From the NCBI RefSeq assembly GCF_005153485.1, contig NZ_CP039740.1:4343001-4407000 (forward strand): DNA of 64,000 bases. Direction: 5' to 3'. The DNA comes from Pseudolabrys sp. FHR47 (lineage in GTDB: Bacteria > Pseudomonadota > Alphaproteobacteria > Rhizobiales > Xanthobacteraceae). The notes under the pieces were generated by a model that had not been told where the DNA came from, ran no database searches, and saw nothing but the letters and a program-made list of their open reading frames with translations. Shown here one piece after another: positions 54,479 through 63,325 of the stretch. The stretch's first letter is position 1, and each line of letters begins with the position of its first letter. Both the position numbers and the translations under genes were made by a program.

Positions 54479-55384
54479 TCAACTCAAGTAATTGACCAGG
54501 CTTAGCCCCTGAATCTTTGAAATTGCCGCATAGGAAGCTTCCAGTTGCGACTGGTATGTCGTCAGTTGGGCTGTGACGGCAGCCACGTCGACTTCAGTAA
54601 GGGATGAGCTCACCGTACTCGCCGCATCCTGGAAATCGGTCTGGACGTCGATGCTGCGTTCAAGCTGCGACGACGTCAGCGACAGCTGGGTCTGCACACC
54701 GATTACCGAGTCGATGGCCTTAGTCGTCTGATCGAGCGCGCTCGAGATAATGTCATTGTCGATGGTCCCGCCATTGGCGATCGAGCTGATCGCCCGCATG
54801 GCCTGCTCGAATGCCGAATTGTCCGCCGTCACGCCATAGGTGATGGTGCGACTGCCGGATACTCGCACCGAGGCGAGATCGCTATTGCCTTGATAGTACG
54901 ATGTGTCCACGGACGAGGTCGAGGTCGCCGAATAATTCGACAGATCCACCGGCGCGGTCTCGGTCGCCGATCCGGCAAAAAGGTAACGCCCGCCATATTG
55001 CGTATTGAGCAGCGAAGCCAGATCGCTCAGCGCCGAGGCTGCCGTATCCTGTAAGGTATCGGCATCGGTGCCGGTGGCCGATACAGACGAGGTCAACGTC
55101 GACTTGAAATTGTTGAGCAGATCAACGATCGAACCGGTCGTCGAATACATCACCTGAACGCGGTCATTGGCGCTGCTGGCCGCATCCGAATAGGCTTGCG
55201 ATTGCGTCAGCGACACCTGAAGACTGAGAACCTTCTGCGACGTCGCGCCGCCAAGACCGCCATAGTCGGACGATATGAGGCCGGACGCGCTCTGCATCTG
55301 CTTTTCCGCCACCTTGGCCTGCGTCAGGAGCGCGGCATCGATCATGCTGTTGCTCAGAGCAAAGGTCGCGACGCGGCCGATCAT
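54479..55384 (-). CDS. flgL: FlgL, hook-filament junction protein (HAP3)
   Basis: FlgL joins hook to filament. The 301-residue protein shows the flagellin-like D0/D1 ends: ALSNSMIDAALLTQAKVAEK at the start and VTAQLTTYQSQLEASYAAIS ending in LSLVNYLS. The middle is variable. It follows flgK by 20 bases at the end of the minus-strand flagellar cluster and is exported by the flagellar type III system (no Sec signal). Confidence 0.9.
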   Translation of the reverse strand: MIGRVATFALSNSMIDAALLTQAKVAEKQMQSASGLISSDYGGLGGATSQKVLSLQVSLTQSQAYSDAASSANDRVQVMYSTTGSIVDLLNNFKSTLTSSVSATGTDADTLQDTAASALSDLASLLNTQYGGRYLFAGSATETAPVDLSNYSATSTSSVDTSYYQGNSDLASVRVSGSRTITYGVTADNSAFEQAMRAISSIANGGTIDNDIISSALDQTTKAIDSVIGVQTQLSLTSSQLERSIDVQTDFQDAASTVSSSLTEVDVAAVTAQLTTYQSQLEASYAAISKIQGLSLVNYLS

Positions 55385-55404
55385 GATGAAATCTCCCGCG
55401 ACTA

Positions 55405-57165
55405 TTATTCCAATGTGCCGAGCAGCGATTCGAACATGCTGTTGAGGATCTGCACCAGTTGCGCCGCGGCGGCATATTCGTTTTGCAACTGGCTCAGCCT
55501 GGCCGTTTCCTCGTCGATATTGACGCCCGACGCCGACGAGATGGAGGTCGCAAGATTGCTCTCGATCGTCTGCTTGGTCGTCAGCGCGGTGGCGGCACTG
55601 GTCGCATCGGCGGCCACTTCCGAGATGATGGTCGAAGCATAGGACGAGAAAGATGTCTTGCGCGCCGACAGATCGCCGGCGGCGTCGAATGCCTGGTTAC
55701 CGGTGAGCGTGTCGTACAGTTGCTGCGCGATGGTCGACGACCCCTCGGCCACGACCTGCGCTCCGGTAGCGAGCGTGGCGGTGTCATCCAGGGTCGATAC
55801 CGGTAACAAGCTGGTATCGGCCAGAAGCGAGGATTTCACGGCAAAATCCGACGCGCCGGTTGCCGACACGATGTCGTTGAGGCCAAGCCATGAAGAAAGC
55901 CCCTCGCCGTCCGCCCCAACCGCACTGGTCAATTCATTGATGGCAATACCATTGCCTGCGCTTTCCGCCGCGATCGTTACGCGCCCGTCAGCGCCGACGC
56001 TGGCCGATACACCGGAAATATTATCGAGCGCCGAAACCAGATCGCCGACGGTCGCGTAGCTCGAAAGATCAAGGTCCTGATACGAGACCAGATTGCCGCT
56101 GTCGTCCGTCACAGCGATGCGCACCGTACCGGTGCCACTGAACGCATCGGCCGCCGACACCGCGGTGCTGCCGGTCAGGCTGTTTGGCGGCGGGCTGGCG
56201 CTGCCCGTATTGGCGACGCTGTTGAGCGCATTGGCAAGCTGCACCGCGAGCTGGTCCAGTTCGGCCTGTACCGCCGGCAACGTCTCGTCGCGCTGTTCGA
56301 CCAGCGCGGCAATCGATCCGGACTTGATCTCGCCGGTGATGTCCTTGCCGTCAACCGTGATGCCGCTCAACGCCGACGAACCGGATGCGCTGTAAGTCGA
56401 GGCTGCGGTCACCGTGCCCGCGGCGTCAAAACTCATATGATGCACGGTACCGTCGAGCAGCGCGGTGCCGCCGCTGGTATAGACCTGAACGGCGCCGCTG
56501 GACGTGCTGTAGTAGTTGATGTCCATCAGCGACGACAGGCTCTTCAGCGCCTGGTTGCGCTGGTCCTCGAGATCGGCCGTCGAATTGCCGCTCGCGGATG
56601 CGGACATAATCTGCTTGTTGAGATCGTCGATCGTGTCAAGCAGGTCGTTGGCCTCATCGACGTCCGATCCGATCTCCTGGTCCGCGCTGGACCGCAAGTC
56701 CTGAATGCTGGCCGACGTGTCTCGGAGCTGCGCCGCAAGATCGTCGAGCGTGGTGACGAACTGCGACTGCAGCGTCGTGCTCTCCGGCGTGTCGGCGAGC
56801 TGCGACAGCGCCGAGGCAAGCGACGCGAGGCTATTGGCGATCGACGTGCCGGTGCCGTCGGAACCGCTGACGCTGCCCATCGCTGACTGGAGCTGGCTGG
56901 CATAGCTGTCTGTCACCGTCGCGGCCCCAAGCGCGGATTCGGCCTGGTTGAGCTGCTTGAGCAGAAGCTTGTCGACGTTGCTTGTAATTCCGGTGATCGT
57001 CGTGCCGGTGCCAATGCCGTTCGATGTCGTCGACGCCTGCGTCGCTGTTTTCTTCGTGTAGCCGTCGGTATCCGCGTTGGCGATGTTCGCTGAGGAAACA
57101 CTGATTTGCGACTGCGTCGTGGTCAGCGCCGAGTACGCGGCATAGCGGGCGATCGACAACGACAT
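55405..57165 (-). CDS. flgK: FlgK, hook-filament junction protein (HAP1)
   Basis: FlgK is the first junction protein at the hook tip. The 586-residue protein has the N-terminal rod/hook motif ISVSSANIANADTDGYTKKT and the C-terminal helix RLSQLQNEYAAAAQLVQILN, with a long variable centre rich in Ser/Thr/Ala. The sequence ILNSMFESLLGTLE at the end is typical. It is preceded by the FlgN-like chaperone gene 18 bases upstream, the partner needed for its export. Confidence 0.93.
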   Translation of the reverse strand: MSLSIARYAAYSALTTTQSQISVSSANIANADTDGYTKKTATQASTTSNGIGTGTTITGITSNVDKLLLKQLNQAESALGAATVTDSYASQLQSAMGSVSGSDGTGTSIANSLASLASALSQLADTPESTTLQSQFVTTLDDLAAQLRDTSASIQDLRSSADQEIGSDVDEANDLLDTIDDLNKQIMSASASGNSTADLEDQRNQALKSLSSLMDINYYSTSSGAVQVYTSGGTALLDGTVHHMSFDAAGTVTAASTYSASGSSALSGITVDGKDITGEIKSGSIAALVEQRDETLPAVQAELDQLAVQLANALNSVANTGSASPPPNSLTGSTAVSAADAFSGTGTVRIAVTDDSGNLVSYQDLDLSSYATVGDLVSALDNISGVSASVGADGRVTIAAESAGNGIAINELTSAVGADGEGLSSWLGLNDIVSATGASDFAVKSSLLADTSLLPVSTLDDTATLATGAQVVAEGSSTIAQQLYDTLTGNQAFDAAGDLSARKTSFSSYASTIISEVAADATSAATALTTKQTIESNLATSISSASGVNIDEETARLSQLQNEYAAAAQLVQILNSMFESLLGTLE

Positions 57166-57183
57166 AGGAATCCCTCAATGCAA

Positions 57184-57651
57184 TCAGACGTAACCGGATC
57201 GCAGTCCGGGTTTGCTGCCGACCGTGTAGGTCCTGCCATTGGCGCCGTAGGACGACGTGCCGGCCATCTCGTCGCGAATGACGGACATCAGCGAATCGAT
57301 ACGGCGGCGGCTCGCCTCCATGGCGGCCTGAAGACGCGTCATGTTCTCGCTCATCACCTGCTGGAATAAAGTGAGGCGCTCGACGAACACCTTACTCACC
57401 GCGGGCGATGCCGCATTGGCGGAGAATTCGCGGGCGACCGCGGCCTTGACCCAGCCTTCGAAGGCATCCGCCAGTTCGGCCTTGCGCTTCGCAACCGGCG
57501 CAAAGGAGGCGGGCAGCCCTCCCGCCAACATGGCATTCTCCTCCCGCACGACCGCGATGAATTCATCGATCAGCGCGATCAGCGCCTTTGCTGTCGTGTC
57601 GCCGCCGAGAGTGCGGGCTGACACGTTTTTGCTGGCGAATGGATTGCTCAT
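57184..57651 (-). CDS. FlgN-like export chaperone
   Basis: This 155-residue helical protein has ALIALIDEFIAVVREENAML (the FlgN-type N-terminal helix), KRKAELADAFEGWVKAAVAR and a long C-terminal helix FQQVMSENMTRLQAAMEASR. It ends in TYTVGSKPGLRSGYV, as seen in alphaproteobacterial FlgN proteins. It would keep FlgK and FlgL soluble and deliver them to the export gate. Its position directly before flgK supports this. Confidence 0.75.
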   Translation of the reverse strand: MSNPFASKNVSARTLGGDTTAKALIALIDEFIAVVREENAMLAGGLPASFAPVAKRKAELADAFEGWVKAAVAREFSANAASPAVSKVFVERLTLFQQVMSENMTRLQAAMEASRRRIDSLMSVIRDEMAGTSSYGANGRTYTVGSKPGLRSGYV

Positions 57652-57667
57652 CGCTTCTTCTCTCTGC

Positions 57668-58000
57668 TCAATGCCCGCGCCGCCGGCCGTACTGCCGGCA
57701 TGCCGCGCTTGTCTGGATGTAGGCAGCCGCGGCGCTATGCCTTCGATTGTGCTGCGTGATGTTGGATGCCAGATCGTCGGCGAAGGACTGCATGATCTTC
57801 ACCGCTTCCTCGAGTTCGGAGAGAAACATGAGGAGTTCGCGGCGGCCTTCCGGAGTGATACTGGCTGCCTCTTTGGAACCAGGATCGACGCCGTAAAGGC
57901 CAAGAGCCCGCAGCCGGCTCGTGACAGCCGCCATGACGTGAGTCGTGCGCCGCAGGGCGGCATCTTCGTCGGCAGCTTCTGCCGCGAGCTTCTCCGACAT
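57668..58000 (-). CDS. Small helical protein of unknown function in the flagellar cluster
   Basis: This 110-residue protein is mostly predicted helix: DAALRRTTHVMAAVTSRLRA, then GRRELLMFLSELEEAVKIMQ, ending in a basic RQYGRRRGH. No family is recognised. Its ATG overlaps the flgE stop (TGATG), so it is co-translated with the hook protein and 16 bases precede the flgN-like gene. It may be an assembly or export helper; this is position-based. Confidence 0.7.
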   Translation of the reverse strand: MSEKLAAEAADEDAALRRTTHVMAAVTSRLRALGLYGVDPGSKEAASITPEGRRELLMFLSELEEAVKIMQSFADDLASNITQHNRRHSAAAAYIQTSAACRQYGRRRGH

Positions 58001-59238
58001 CAGCGCACCGCGCTCAGCAGCGTGTCAAACATCTCGTTGACGGCTGAAATGACCTGCGAAGAGGCAGAGTAGGCCTGCTGCGCCGCAATCATCACGCTGA
58101 ACTCCTCGCTGGAGTCCGCCGTGCTGGCTTCGAGCGTACCTCCCATGATGTCACCGGCACCGCCGGCTCCCGATTCATGGAGCAGCGCGCTACCGGAGGC
58201 GGCCGTACTTTTGTAGATGCCGTTGCTTTCCGCGGAGAGACCGTTGGCGTTGGCGAAAGTGGCCACCGGTATCTTGTAGATGGCGATGGTCTTGCCGTTG
58301 CTGTAGCTCGCCGAGACAATCCCGTCGTCGCCGATCGACACGCCCGATAGCGTGCCATAGGCCATGCCGTCGGAGGTGACATTGTTGACCTCGACGGACG
58401 GCGACGTCGCGCCGGTTGTGTAATGCGTCAGGCCGTCGGCCTTGCCGGCAGATCCCAAATTGAGCGTGATCGTGCTGTCGGCGGCGCCGGTACTCCAGCC
58501 GCCGATGGAGAGCGTTGCAGGCGACGGCGACGTGCTCGCCAAGGTGCCATCGCTGTTGAAGGTGACCGTGATCGCAGACGATGTCACGGTGCCCGCATCG
58601 GTACCAAAGCTCACGGACCAAGTGTCGTCGCCGGTTTTGGTCCAGGTCGCCTCGAGGGAATGAGAGGTACCAAGCGAGTCATAGACCGAAACATCGGTCG
58701 TGAACTCGTCGCCCGCTATCGCGTCGGCCGGCAAATTCGCCTGGATTGACATCGTCGTCGTCGCGCCAGCTATGCCGGAAACAATATCGGTATCGACGGC
58801 GGATAGGTTAGCGCTGCTCTCACTACCGATGACGTTGCCGTCGGCGTCGGTACGCCACCCCATCAGATAATTGCCGTTGTTGACGAGGTAGCCATTGTTG
58901 TCGGTCGAGAACTCGCCGTTACGCGTATAGCCGACATCGGAGCCATTCGTCGTACCGCTGACGACAAAGAACCCGTTGCCCGAAATCGCCAGGTTCGTCG
59001 CCGTGGTCGACGTGGTCAGCAGCCCCTGCTCGGAAATATTGGAGCGGGAACTGACCAGCACGCCGCCTGATGAGTAGCCCGCGGAGGACGCGCCGGTGAC
59101 CAGCGACGCGAATGACGCCGTCGTCGTCTTGTAGCCGTAGGTCGACGTATTGGCGAGGTTGTCGCTGACCATCGCGATCGACTGCGATTGCGCCGACAGC
59201 GACGACACCGCCGAATTCAAGGCACCGGTGAGACTCAT
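58000..59238 (-). CDS. flgE: FlgE, flagellar hook protein
   Basis: FlgE is the hook subunit, 412 residues. The N-terminal rod motif SLSAQSQSIAMVSDNLANTS (residues about 13-33), TYGYKTTTASFASLVTG and the C-terminal SSEEFSVMIAAQQAYSASSQ and VISAVNEMFDTLLSAVR are diagnostic. The middle is the variable hook domain. It follows flgD and needs its scaffold for assembly. Confidence 0.92.
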   Translation of the reverse strand: MSLTGALNSAVSSLSAQSQSIAMVSDNLANTSTYGYKTTTASFASLVTGASSAGYSSGGVLVSSRSNISEQGLLTTSTTATNLAISGNGFFVVSGTTNGSDVGYTRNGEFSTDNNGYLVNNGNYLMGWRTDADGNVIGSESSANLSAVDTDIVSGIAGATTTMSIQANLPADAIAGDEFTTDVSVYDSLGTSHSLEATWTKTGDDTWSVSFGTDAGTVTSSAITVTFNSDGTLASTSPSPATLSIGGWSTGAADSTITLNLGSAGKADGLTHYTTGATSPSVEVNNVTSDGMAYGTLSGVSIGDDGIVSASYSNGKTIAIYKIPVATFANANGLSAESNGIYKSTAASGSALLHESGAGGAGDIMGGTLEASTADSSEEFSVMIAAQQAYSASSQVISAVNEMFDTLLSAVR

Positions 59239-59267
59239 CTTTCAAACTCCGTGAACAGGGTCGCCGC

Positions 59268-59921
59268 TTACGACTTGATGCTGATAACGCTGGTGAGATC
59301 GACCGTGGTGTTGCCGATCACGAGCTTGGTCGTGCCGCTCGTGCTGTCGACGCCGGAGACTTTGCCGATGACGGTCGTGTAATCGAGCACCGAGGTGCCG
59401 CTGGCGTTGGTGGCCGATACCGAGATTGTGTAGTCGCCATCGGCAGCTTTGCCGCCCGAGTTGGTCGTGCCGTCCCAGGTGAAAGTGTGCGAGCCGGAGG
59501 ACGTGTCGCCGCTGGTGCTGTAGACGGTGTTGCCGCTCTGATCCTTCACCGTGATGGTGGTGCTGGCGGCGGCGCTCGACAGCGAATAGCCCCAGCTCGC
59601 CTGCCCGTTCTGCAGAGTGGTGGTGTCGCCCTGGGCTTCGACAGTCTGGCCGATGTAACCGATGCCGTTACTGGCCAGCATGCTGTTCATCGACGTAACA
59701 AGCTGCTGGATGCTGCTGTTCATGTCCTGCTGCGTGCTGTAGCTCGCGTAAGACACAAGTTGATTCATGAATTCGGTGGTGTCGGTCGGATCGAGCGGAT
59801 TCTGGTTCTGAAGCTGGGTGACCAGAAGCTGCAGGAAGTCATCCGTCGACAGCGCCGACGTGCTGCTCGAGGTGGCGCTCGTTGTCGTGGTGGCGGCGGA
59901 GCTGACGGCCGAGATCGTCAT
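59268..59921 (-). CDS. flgD: FlgD, hook-cap scaffold protein
   Basis: FlgD caps the growing hook. The 217-residue protein has the N-terminal motif DDFLQLLVTQLQNQNPLDPT (about 28-47), DTTEFMNQLVSYASYSTQQD, and the C-terminal Ig-like region with TFTWDGTTNSGGKAADGDYT. ATG at 59921 gives the usual length; the in-frame start at 59975 adds unrelated residues. The 29 bases before flgE hold no other feature. In the 197-base gap 59922-60118 I see only a small GC hairpin. Confidence 0.92.
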   Translation of the reverse strand: MTISAVSSAATTTTSATSSSTSALSTDDFLQLLVTQLQNQNPLDPTDTTEFMNQLVSYASYSTQQDMNSSIQQLVTSMNSMLASNGIGYIGQTVEAQGDTTTLQNGQASWGYSLSSAAASTTITVKDQSGNTVYSTSGDTSSGSHTFTWDGTTNSGGKAADGDYTISVSATNASGTSVLDYTTVIGKVSGVDSTSGTTKLVIGNTTVDLTSVISIKS

Positions 59922-60075
59922 GGCAATAAGGACCCTGGCTGCGGCGGGCTGCCCCGCGCGGCTTGTGTTCAGCACAACGATGATCGTTGATGGCTTCGGG
60001 AGTTAATACGTCCCGGCGCGGCAAATCAGGCGCGGAATGGCCGCGCCAACTCTGCAAAATGCGCGAAGGCAAACA

Positions 60076-60091
60076 CGCGCCCGCAGGCGCG
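60076..60091 (-). terminator. Possible weak terminator hairpin after the metal-sensor gene
   Basis: cgcgcc pairs with ggcgcg around a four-base loop; on the minus strand it is followed by tgttt. The T-run is poor, so this may be only a pause or nothing. Confidence 0.35.
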
Positions 60092-60118
60092 CTATTTATC
60101 TTTTATTAAAGATCGGGA

Positions 60119-60577
60119 TCAGGGGAAGCGGACAGTCGCGAGCCGCTTCCGGTCTGCGGGCGACAGGGAGGAAACGACATCCGAAAAGCGTTGGTTGATC
60201 TGGGTCCGGCTTTGCGTGAAATGCACATGCATATCGTCGAGTGCCCGGGAGAACTCAGCGGCATCGAACGGCTCGCGCAACAAGGCGACGCGAATGCTCT
60301 CGCGCTGGCTATCCATGCTCGCCAAGGTCTTGCGGAAGTTGTCCTCGAACTCGTCCGCAAAATCCTGTAGCTTCTGCAGGCCTTCCGGGCTCAGCTTTCC
60401 GGAGGCTTCCATCACCATCATTTGCATGGGTGGACGCGGCGGCGGACCGCCACGGAACGGTGGACCGACAAGGAAGGTGCCCGCCACGATGCCGGCAAGA
60501 AAAAGGTTGGCAGCCAGAGAAACGGCGAGCCATTTGCCGATGCCGGCTTTGCCTTCCGGCTTGTCGTTCTGGGTCAT
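60119..60577 (-). CDS. Periplasmic heavy-metal-sensor (CnrR/ZraP-like) protein
   Basis: This 152-residue protein has one N-terminal membrane anchor (WLAVSLAANLFLAGIVAGTF, about 14-34), then a periplasmic helical part: LSPEGLQKLQDFADEFEDNF, MDSQRESIRVALLREPFDAA and FSRALDDMHVHFTQSRTQIN. This is the pattern of the periplasmic heavy-metal-sensor/ZraP-CnrR family. Such proteins usually act with an anti-sigma factor and an ECF sigma factor. The adjacent 153-residue gene is a candidate anti-sigma partner, but no sigma gene is present. Histidines and acidic residues could bind metal. Confidence 0.75.
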   Translation of the reverse strand: MTQNDKPEGKAGIGKWLAVSLAANLFLAGIVAGTFLVGPPFRGGPPPRPPMQMMVMEASGKLSPEGLQKLQDFADEFEDNFRKTLASMDSQRESIRVALLREPFDAAEFSRALDDMHVHFTQSRTQINQRFSDVVSSLSPADRKRLATVRFP

Positions 60578-60594
60578 TCGCTATCCCGCCGCTC

Positions 60595-61056
60595 TCAGCT
60601 GAGCACCGCGAACAAACTCGAAAAGTCGATGTACGCGCGGCTGGTCATCAGGCTGCCACCGACGCCGAATGCCACACCCGACAGAAATACCGCGCCGAGC
60701 CACACATACATTTTTTGCGGGGGGACCCAAATCAACGGTGCGGCGGGGGTCGTCCGGTCGGGCCGTTCGCCACCACGAGTCCGAATGCGTTCGTGGCGTA
60801 GATTTCTATTGATAGACGGCCGGTGCTCATCCATCCGCTCGGCAAGAGCGACGATTCGCCCTGCAAGATGGGCCGGCGCGCGCTCAGCCAGCGGCTGCGA
60901 CAGCAACTCCCGCATCATCCTGGCTTGGGCGACAACGTCCTGTGCGTCGGCGGAAGACGCAAGAAAGCGCTCCGCCTCATCGCGAATATCGGCAGGCCAG
61001 CCCGCACTGCTTTCGCCACAGCGGTCGACCAGGTCCTGGAACGTTTCCAAATTCAT
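60595..61056 (-). CDS. Membrane-anchored anti-sigma-like hypothetical protein
   Basis: This 153-residue protein has a soluble N-terminal part (LETFQDLVDRCGESSAGWPA, then FLASSADAQDVVAQARMMRE) and a single C-terminal helix VWLGAVFLSGVAFGVGGSLM. The D-x-x-x-x-WP start and one transmembrane segment resemble small anti-sigma proteins found beside periplasmic metal sensors in this group. It lies 17 bases before the metal-sensor gene. No sigma factor gene is adjacent; upstream is fliS. A start at 61071 (MSGGAMNLE) is possible. Function inferred only from layout and resemblance. Confidence 0.6.
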   Translation of the reverse strand: MNLETFQDLVDRCGESSAGWPADIRDEAERFLASSADAQDVVAQARMMRELLSQPLAERAPAHLAGRIVALAERMDEHRPSINRNLRHERIRTRGGERPDRTTPAAPLIWVPPQKMYVWLGAVFLSGVAFGVGGSLMTSRAYIDFSSLFAVLS

Positions 61057-61162
61057 GGCGCCACCCGACACCGTTGCGCACGCTCACGGCTGCCCCCGTA
61101 ATGCGTATTCGCACCTATAGCCCCCCAATGCAGCAGCAGCAAGGCGAAGAATCAACGCACAT

Positions 61163-61573
61163 TCAAGGACTTGTGAATTTCTTCTGCGCCATCTGCACCC
61201 GGACATCGGCCCATGCATCGCGCAAACCGGTCAGCGCCTCGATGAGCCGTTTGAAGCGCGCTGGCGCATCCGGTTTCCGGAACGCACCGAGGGCCGACAT
61301 GATCAGGGCCAGATAGGTATCCCGCATCCGCTCGGCAAAGGCGCCACCCTTCTCAAAATCGAGATTGTGGCAAAGACCGCGCAGGATCGCGACCGCCCGT
61401 TCGAGGTTGATGAAGGCCTCCTCGAACTGCTTGTCCTCTATCAACGTAACCGTTCGACCCAGCCGCGCGATCGCCGTGTCGTACAGCATAACGATAGCAG
61501 CCAGCGGCGATGTCGTTATCGCGGCGGACCGATAGGCATTGTGCGCAAGACCGTGTTGAAAGTTCTGACTCAT
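61163..61573 (-). CDS. fliS: FliS, flagellin export chaperone
   Basis: FliS binds the C-terminus of flagellin and prevents premature polymerisation. The 136-residue helical protein has AYRSAAITTSPLAAIVMLYD (typical FliS start), INLERAVAILRGLCHNLDFE and FKRLIEALTGLRDAWADVRV. It lies 12 bases after fliD, the usual pairing. In the gap 61057-61162 I see no gene. Confidence 0.92.
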   Translation of the reverse strand: MSQNFQHGLAHNAYRSAAITTSPLAAIVMLYDTAIARLGRTVTLIEDKQFEEAFINLERAVAILRGLCHNLDFEKGGAFAERMRDTYLALIMSALGAFRKPDAPARFKRLIEALTGLRDAWADVRVQMAQKKFTSP

Positions 61574-61584
61574 GGCACCTTCTA

Positions 61585-63267
61585 CTAATCTGAATTGCTG
61601 GTAAGGAGCTCAAGGTAGCTGATCGTGGAATTGGCCTCGAGAATCTGCTGTTGAATTCTCGCATAACGCTGCGTGAGCTGCGTGCGATAGGATTCAGCCT
61701 GCGACCGGATAAGATCGCTTTTAGCTGCCAAATCCGTGTCCTGTTCCTCGATATTGAGGATTGTCGACGTCAGGGTACCGCTGGTCGCGTTGCCGACGGC
61801 GTCGCTGTCGGCCCGCACCTTCTCGGCAAGACCATAGCTGAGCGTAATGTCGATCGACTGCGATGACTTCCCGGAGAATGAAAATGAGAATCCTTCATAG
61901 GCCGTGCCAGCGTTGCCGACGATGCGCGTTCCGGAGATCGTGAAGAGCGACGCGTCGCCGCCGACAGACGCCGATGTGACGGCACCCGACGCATCGACGT
62001 TGACATCGAGCGTGAACGACGACGGCGCCTTGGAGCCACGGGCCAACAGATAAATGTCGGAAGATGTCGACGTCATGTTGAAGGCAAAGACCTTCTGCAC
62101 GTCGGCGAGATTATTGTTCAGAGCGTTTTGCAACGTCGTCGAGTCGATTTCGAGTTCGTTGTCGCTATTGAAGCTGATGCCGATGCTGCCGAGCGACTCT
62201 CCGTCGATCATCGTATTGAGATCCTGCTGAAGCAGAATATCGATCGATCGCAAGGTCGCATCGCCGAACAGAACTGCATCCGACGAGGCTGTTCCGTCCG
62301 ACGCGGTAGCGCTCTGGGTCGCGACAAAGTCGCGCAACGCATTGTAGGATGTGACGAAATCGCTGATCGCGGTCTGGATATCGGTGAGATTCTCCGCGAC
62401 CTGAACCGATACCGACGTATCGGTCGGAGTTGTCGCGTAAAGATGGAAGGTTACGCCATCGAGCACATCCGATATGTCATTGGTGTCGCGCGTGATTTGT
62501 ACGCCATCGAGCGTGATGATGGCTTTCTGCGACGCCTGGATTTCATCGGCGAAAGCTCCGGACGAATCGGTCACGCCGATATTGGTGAGAACGTCGTCGC
62601 CTGACGTTGTACTGGTCGTGATGGTCTTGCCGGTATCGCTGGTCGACAAGACGAGCCGATACTCGCTGTCGGATACTTTCAGAAGAGTCGCTTTCACGCC
62701 GGTGGTCGAAGTCGCGTCATTGATCTCGTCGGCAAGATCACTTAGCGACATATCGCTGGTCACGTCGATGCTGGCGCTGGTGCCATCCTCGGTACCGATT
62801 GTGAAGACCCCGGTGTAGCCAAGATCGTCCGACGAACTGGCGACCGCGCCGCTCGACACTTTTTGAGCGGTGGCCACCTGGTTGATTTCGAGATCGTAGG
62901 TGCCGGTCTGGGTGCCGCTGTCGACGTCAACCGACACCACGGAACTCGCCGTAACGTCGCCGTTCGCCGTCAGATAGCCGGCGCGGGCAGCGAAAACATT
63001 GACGCTCTGGTTCGATATGCCCGACGGATTACTGAGCGCCTTGGCCTTGGTCGTCAGATCCTGCAGCAGAGTCTGCAGGCTTTGATAACTCGAAATTTTC
63101 GTTTCGTTACTGGTTATTTTGGTGTCGATCGAGTCGGCCTTGTCCAGCTTGGTCTGAACCATGGCCTCAATCAGACCGTCCCAATCGACGGTCGAACTGG
63201 CCGCGCTCGTGCTGGAGGAGCTGGTCGTGTACGAAGTCGTCGATGTCGTGCTCGACACGGTCGCCAT
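61585..63267 (-). CDS. fliD: FliD, filament cap protein (HAP2)
   Basis: FliD caps the filament tip and guides flagellin folding. The 560-residue protein has the N-terminal motif VDWDGLIEAMVQTKLDKADS (about 27-46), SSYQSLQTLLQDLTTKAKAL, the central DGVQITRDTNDISDVLDGVT region and a C-terminal coiled coil SYRTQLTQRYARIQQQILEA. ATG at 63267 has a GGGG-type ribosome site upstream; an in-frame start at 63318 adds a non-homologous piece. Presence of FliD and FliS points to the subpolar/polar flagellum type of Bradyrhizobium relatives. Confidence 0.93.
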   Translation of the reverse strand: MATVSSTTSTTSYTTSSSSTSAASSTVDWDGLIEAMVQTKLDKADSIDTKITSNETKISSYQSLQTLLQDLTTKAKALSNPSGISNQSVNVFAARAGYLTANGDVTASSVVSVDVDSGTQTGTYDLEINQVATAQKVSSGAVASSSDDLGYTGVFTIGTEDGTSASIDVTSDMSLSDLADEINDATSTTGVKATLLKVSDSEYRLVLSTSDTGKTITTSTTSGDDVLTNIGVTDSSGAFADEIQASQKAIITLDGVQITRDTNDISDVLDGVTFHLYATTPTDTSVSVQVAENLTDIQTAISDFVTSYNALRDFVATQSATASDGTASSDAVLFGDATLRSIDILLQQDLNTMIDGESLGSIGISFNSDNELEIDSTTLQNALNNNLADVQKVFAFNMTSTSSDIYLLARGSKAPSSFTLDVNVDASGAVTSASVGGDASLFTISGTRIVGNAGTAYEGFSFSFSGKSSQSIDITLSYGLAEKVRADSDAVGNATSGTLTSTILNIEEQDTDLAAKSDLIRSQAESYRTQLTQRYARIQQQILEANSTISYLELLTSNSD

Positions 63268-63288
63268 AATGCTGCCCCGCTGAATTGT

Positions 63289-63315
63289 CCGGGTCGGCGG
63301 CGAACGCCGACCCGG
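63289..63315 (-). terminator. Perfect hairpin between flagellin and fliD
   Basis: ccgggtcggcg (63289-63299) pairs fully with cgccgacccgg (63305-63315) around a five-base loop, starting 10 bases past the flagellin stop. There is no T-run, so it may stabilise the flagellin message or cause partial termination. Confidence 0.6.
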
Positions 63316-63325
63316 CACTTCACTC

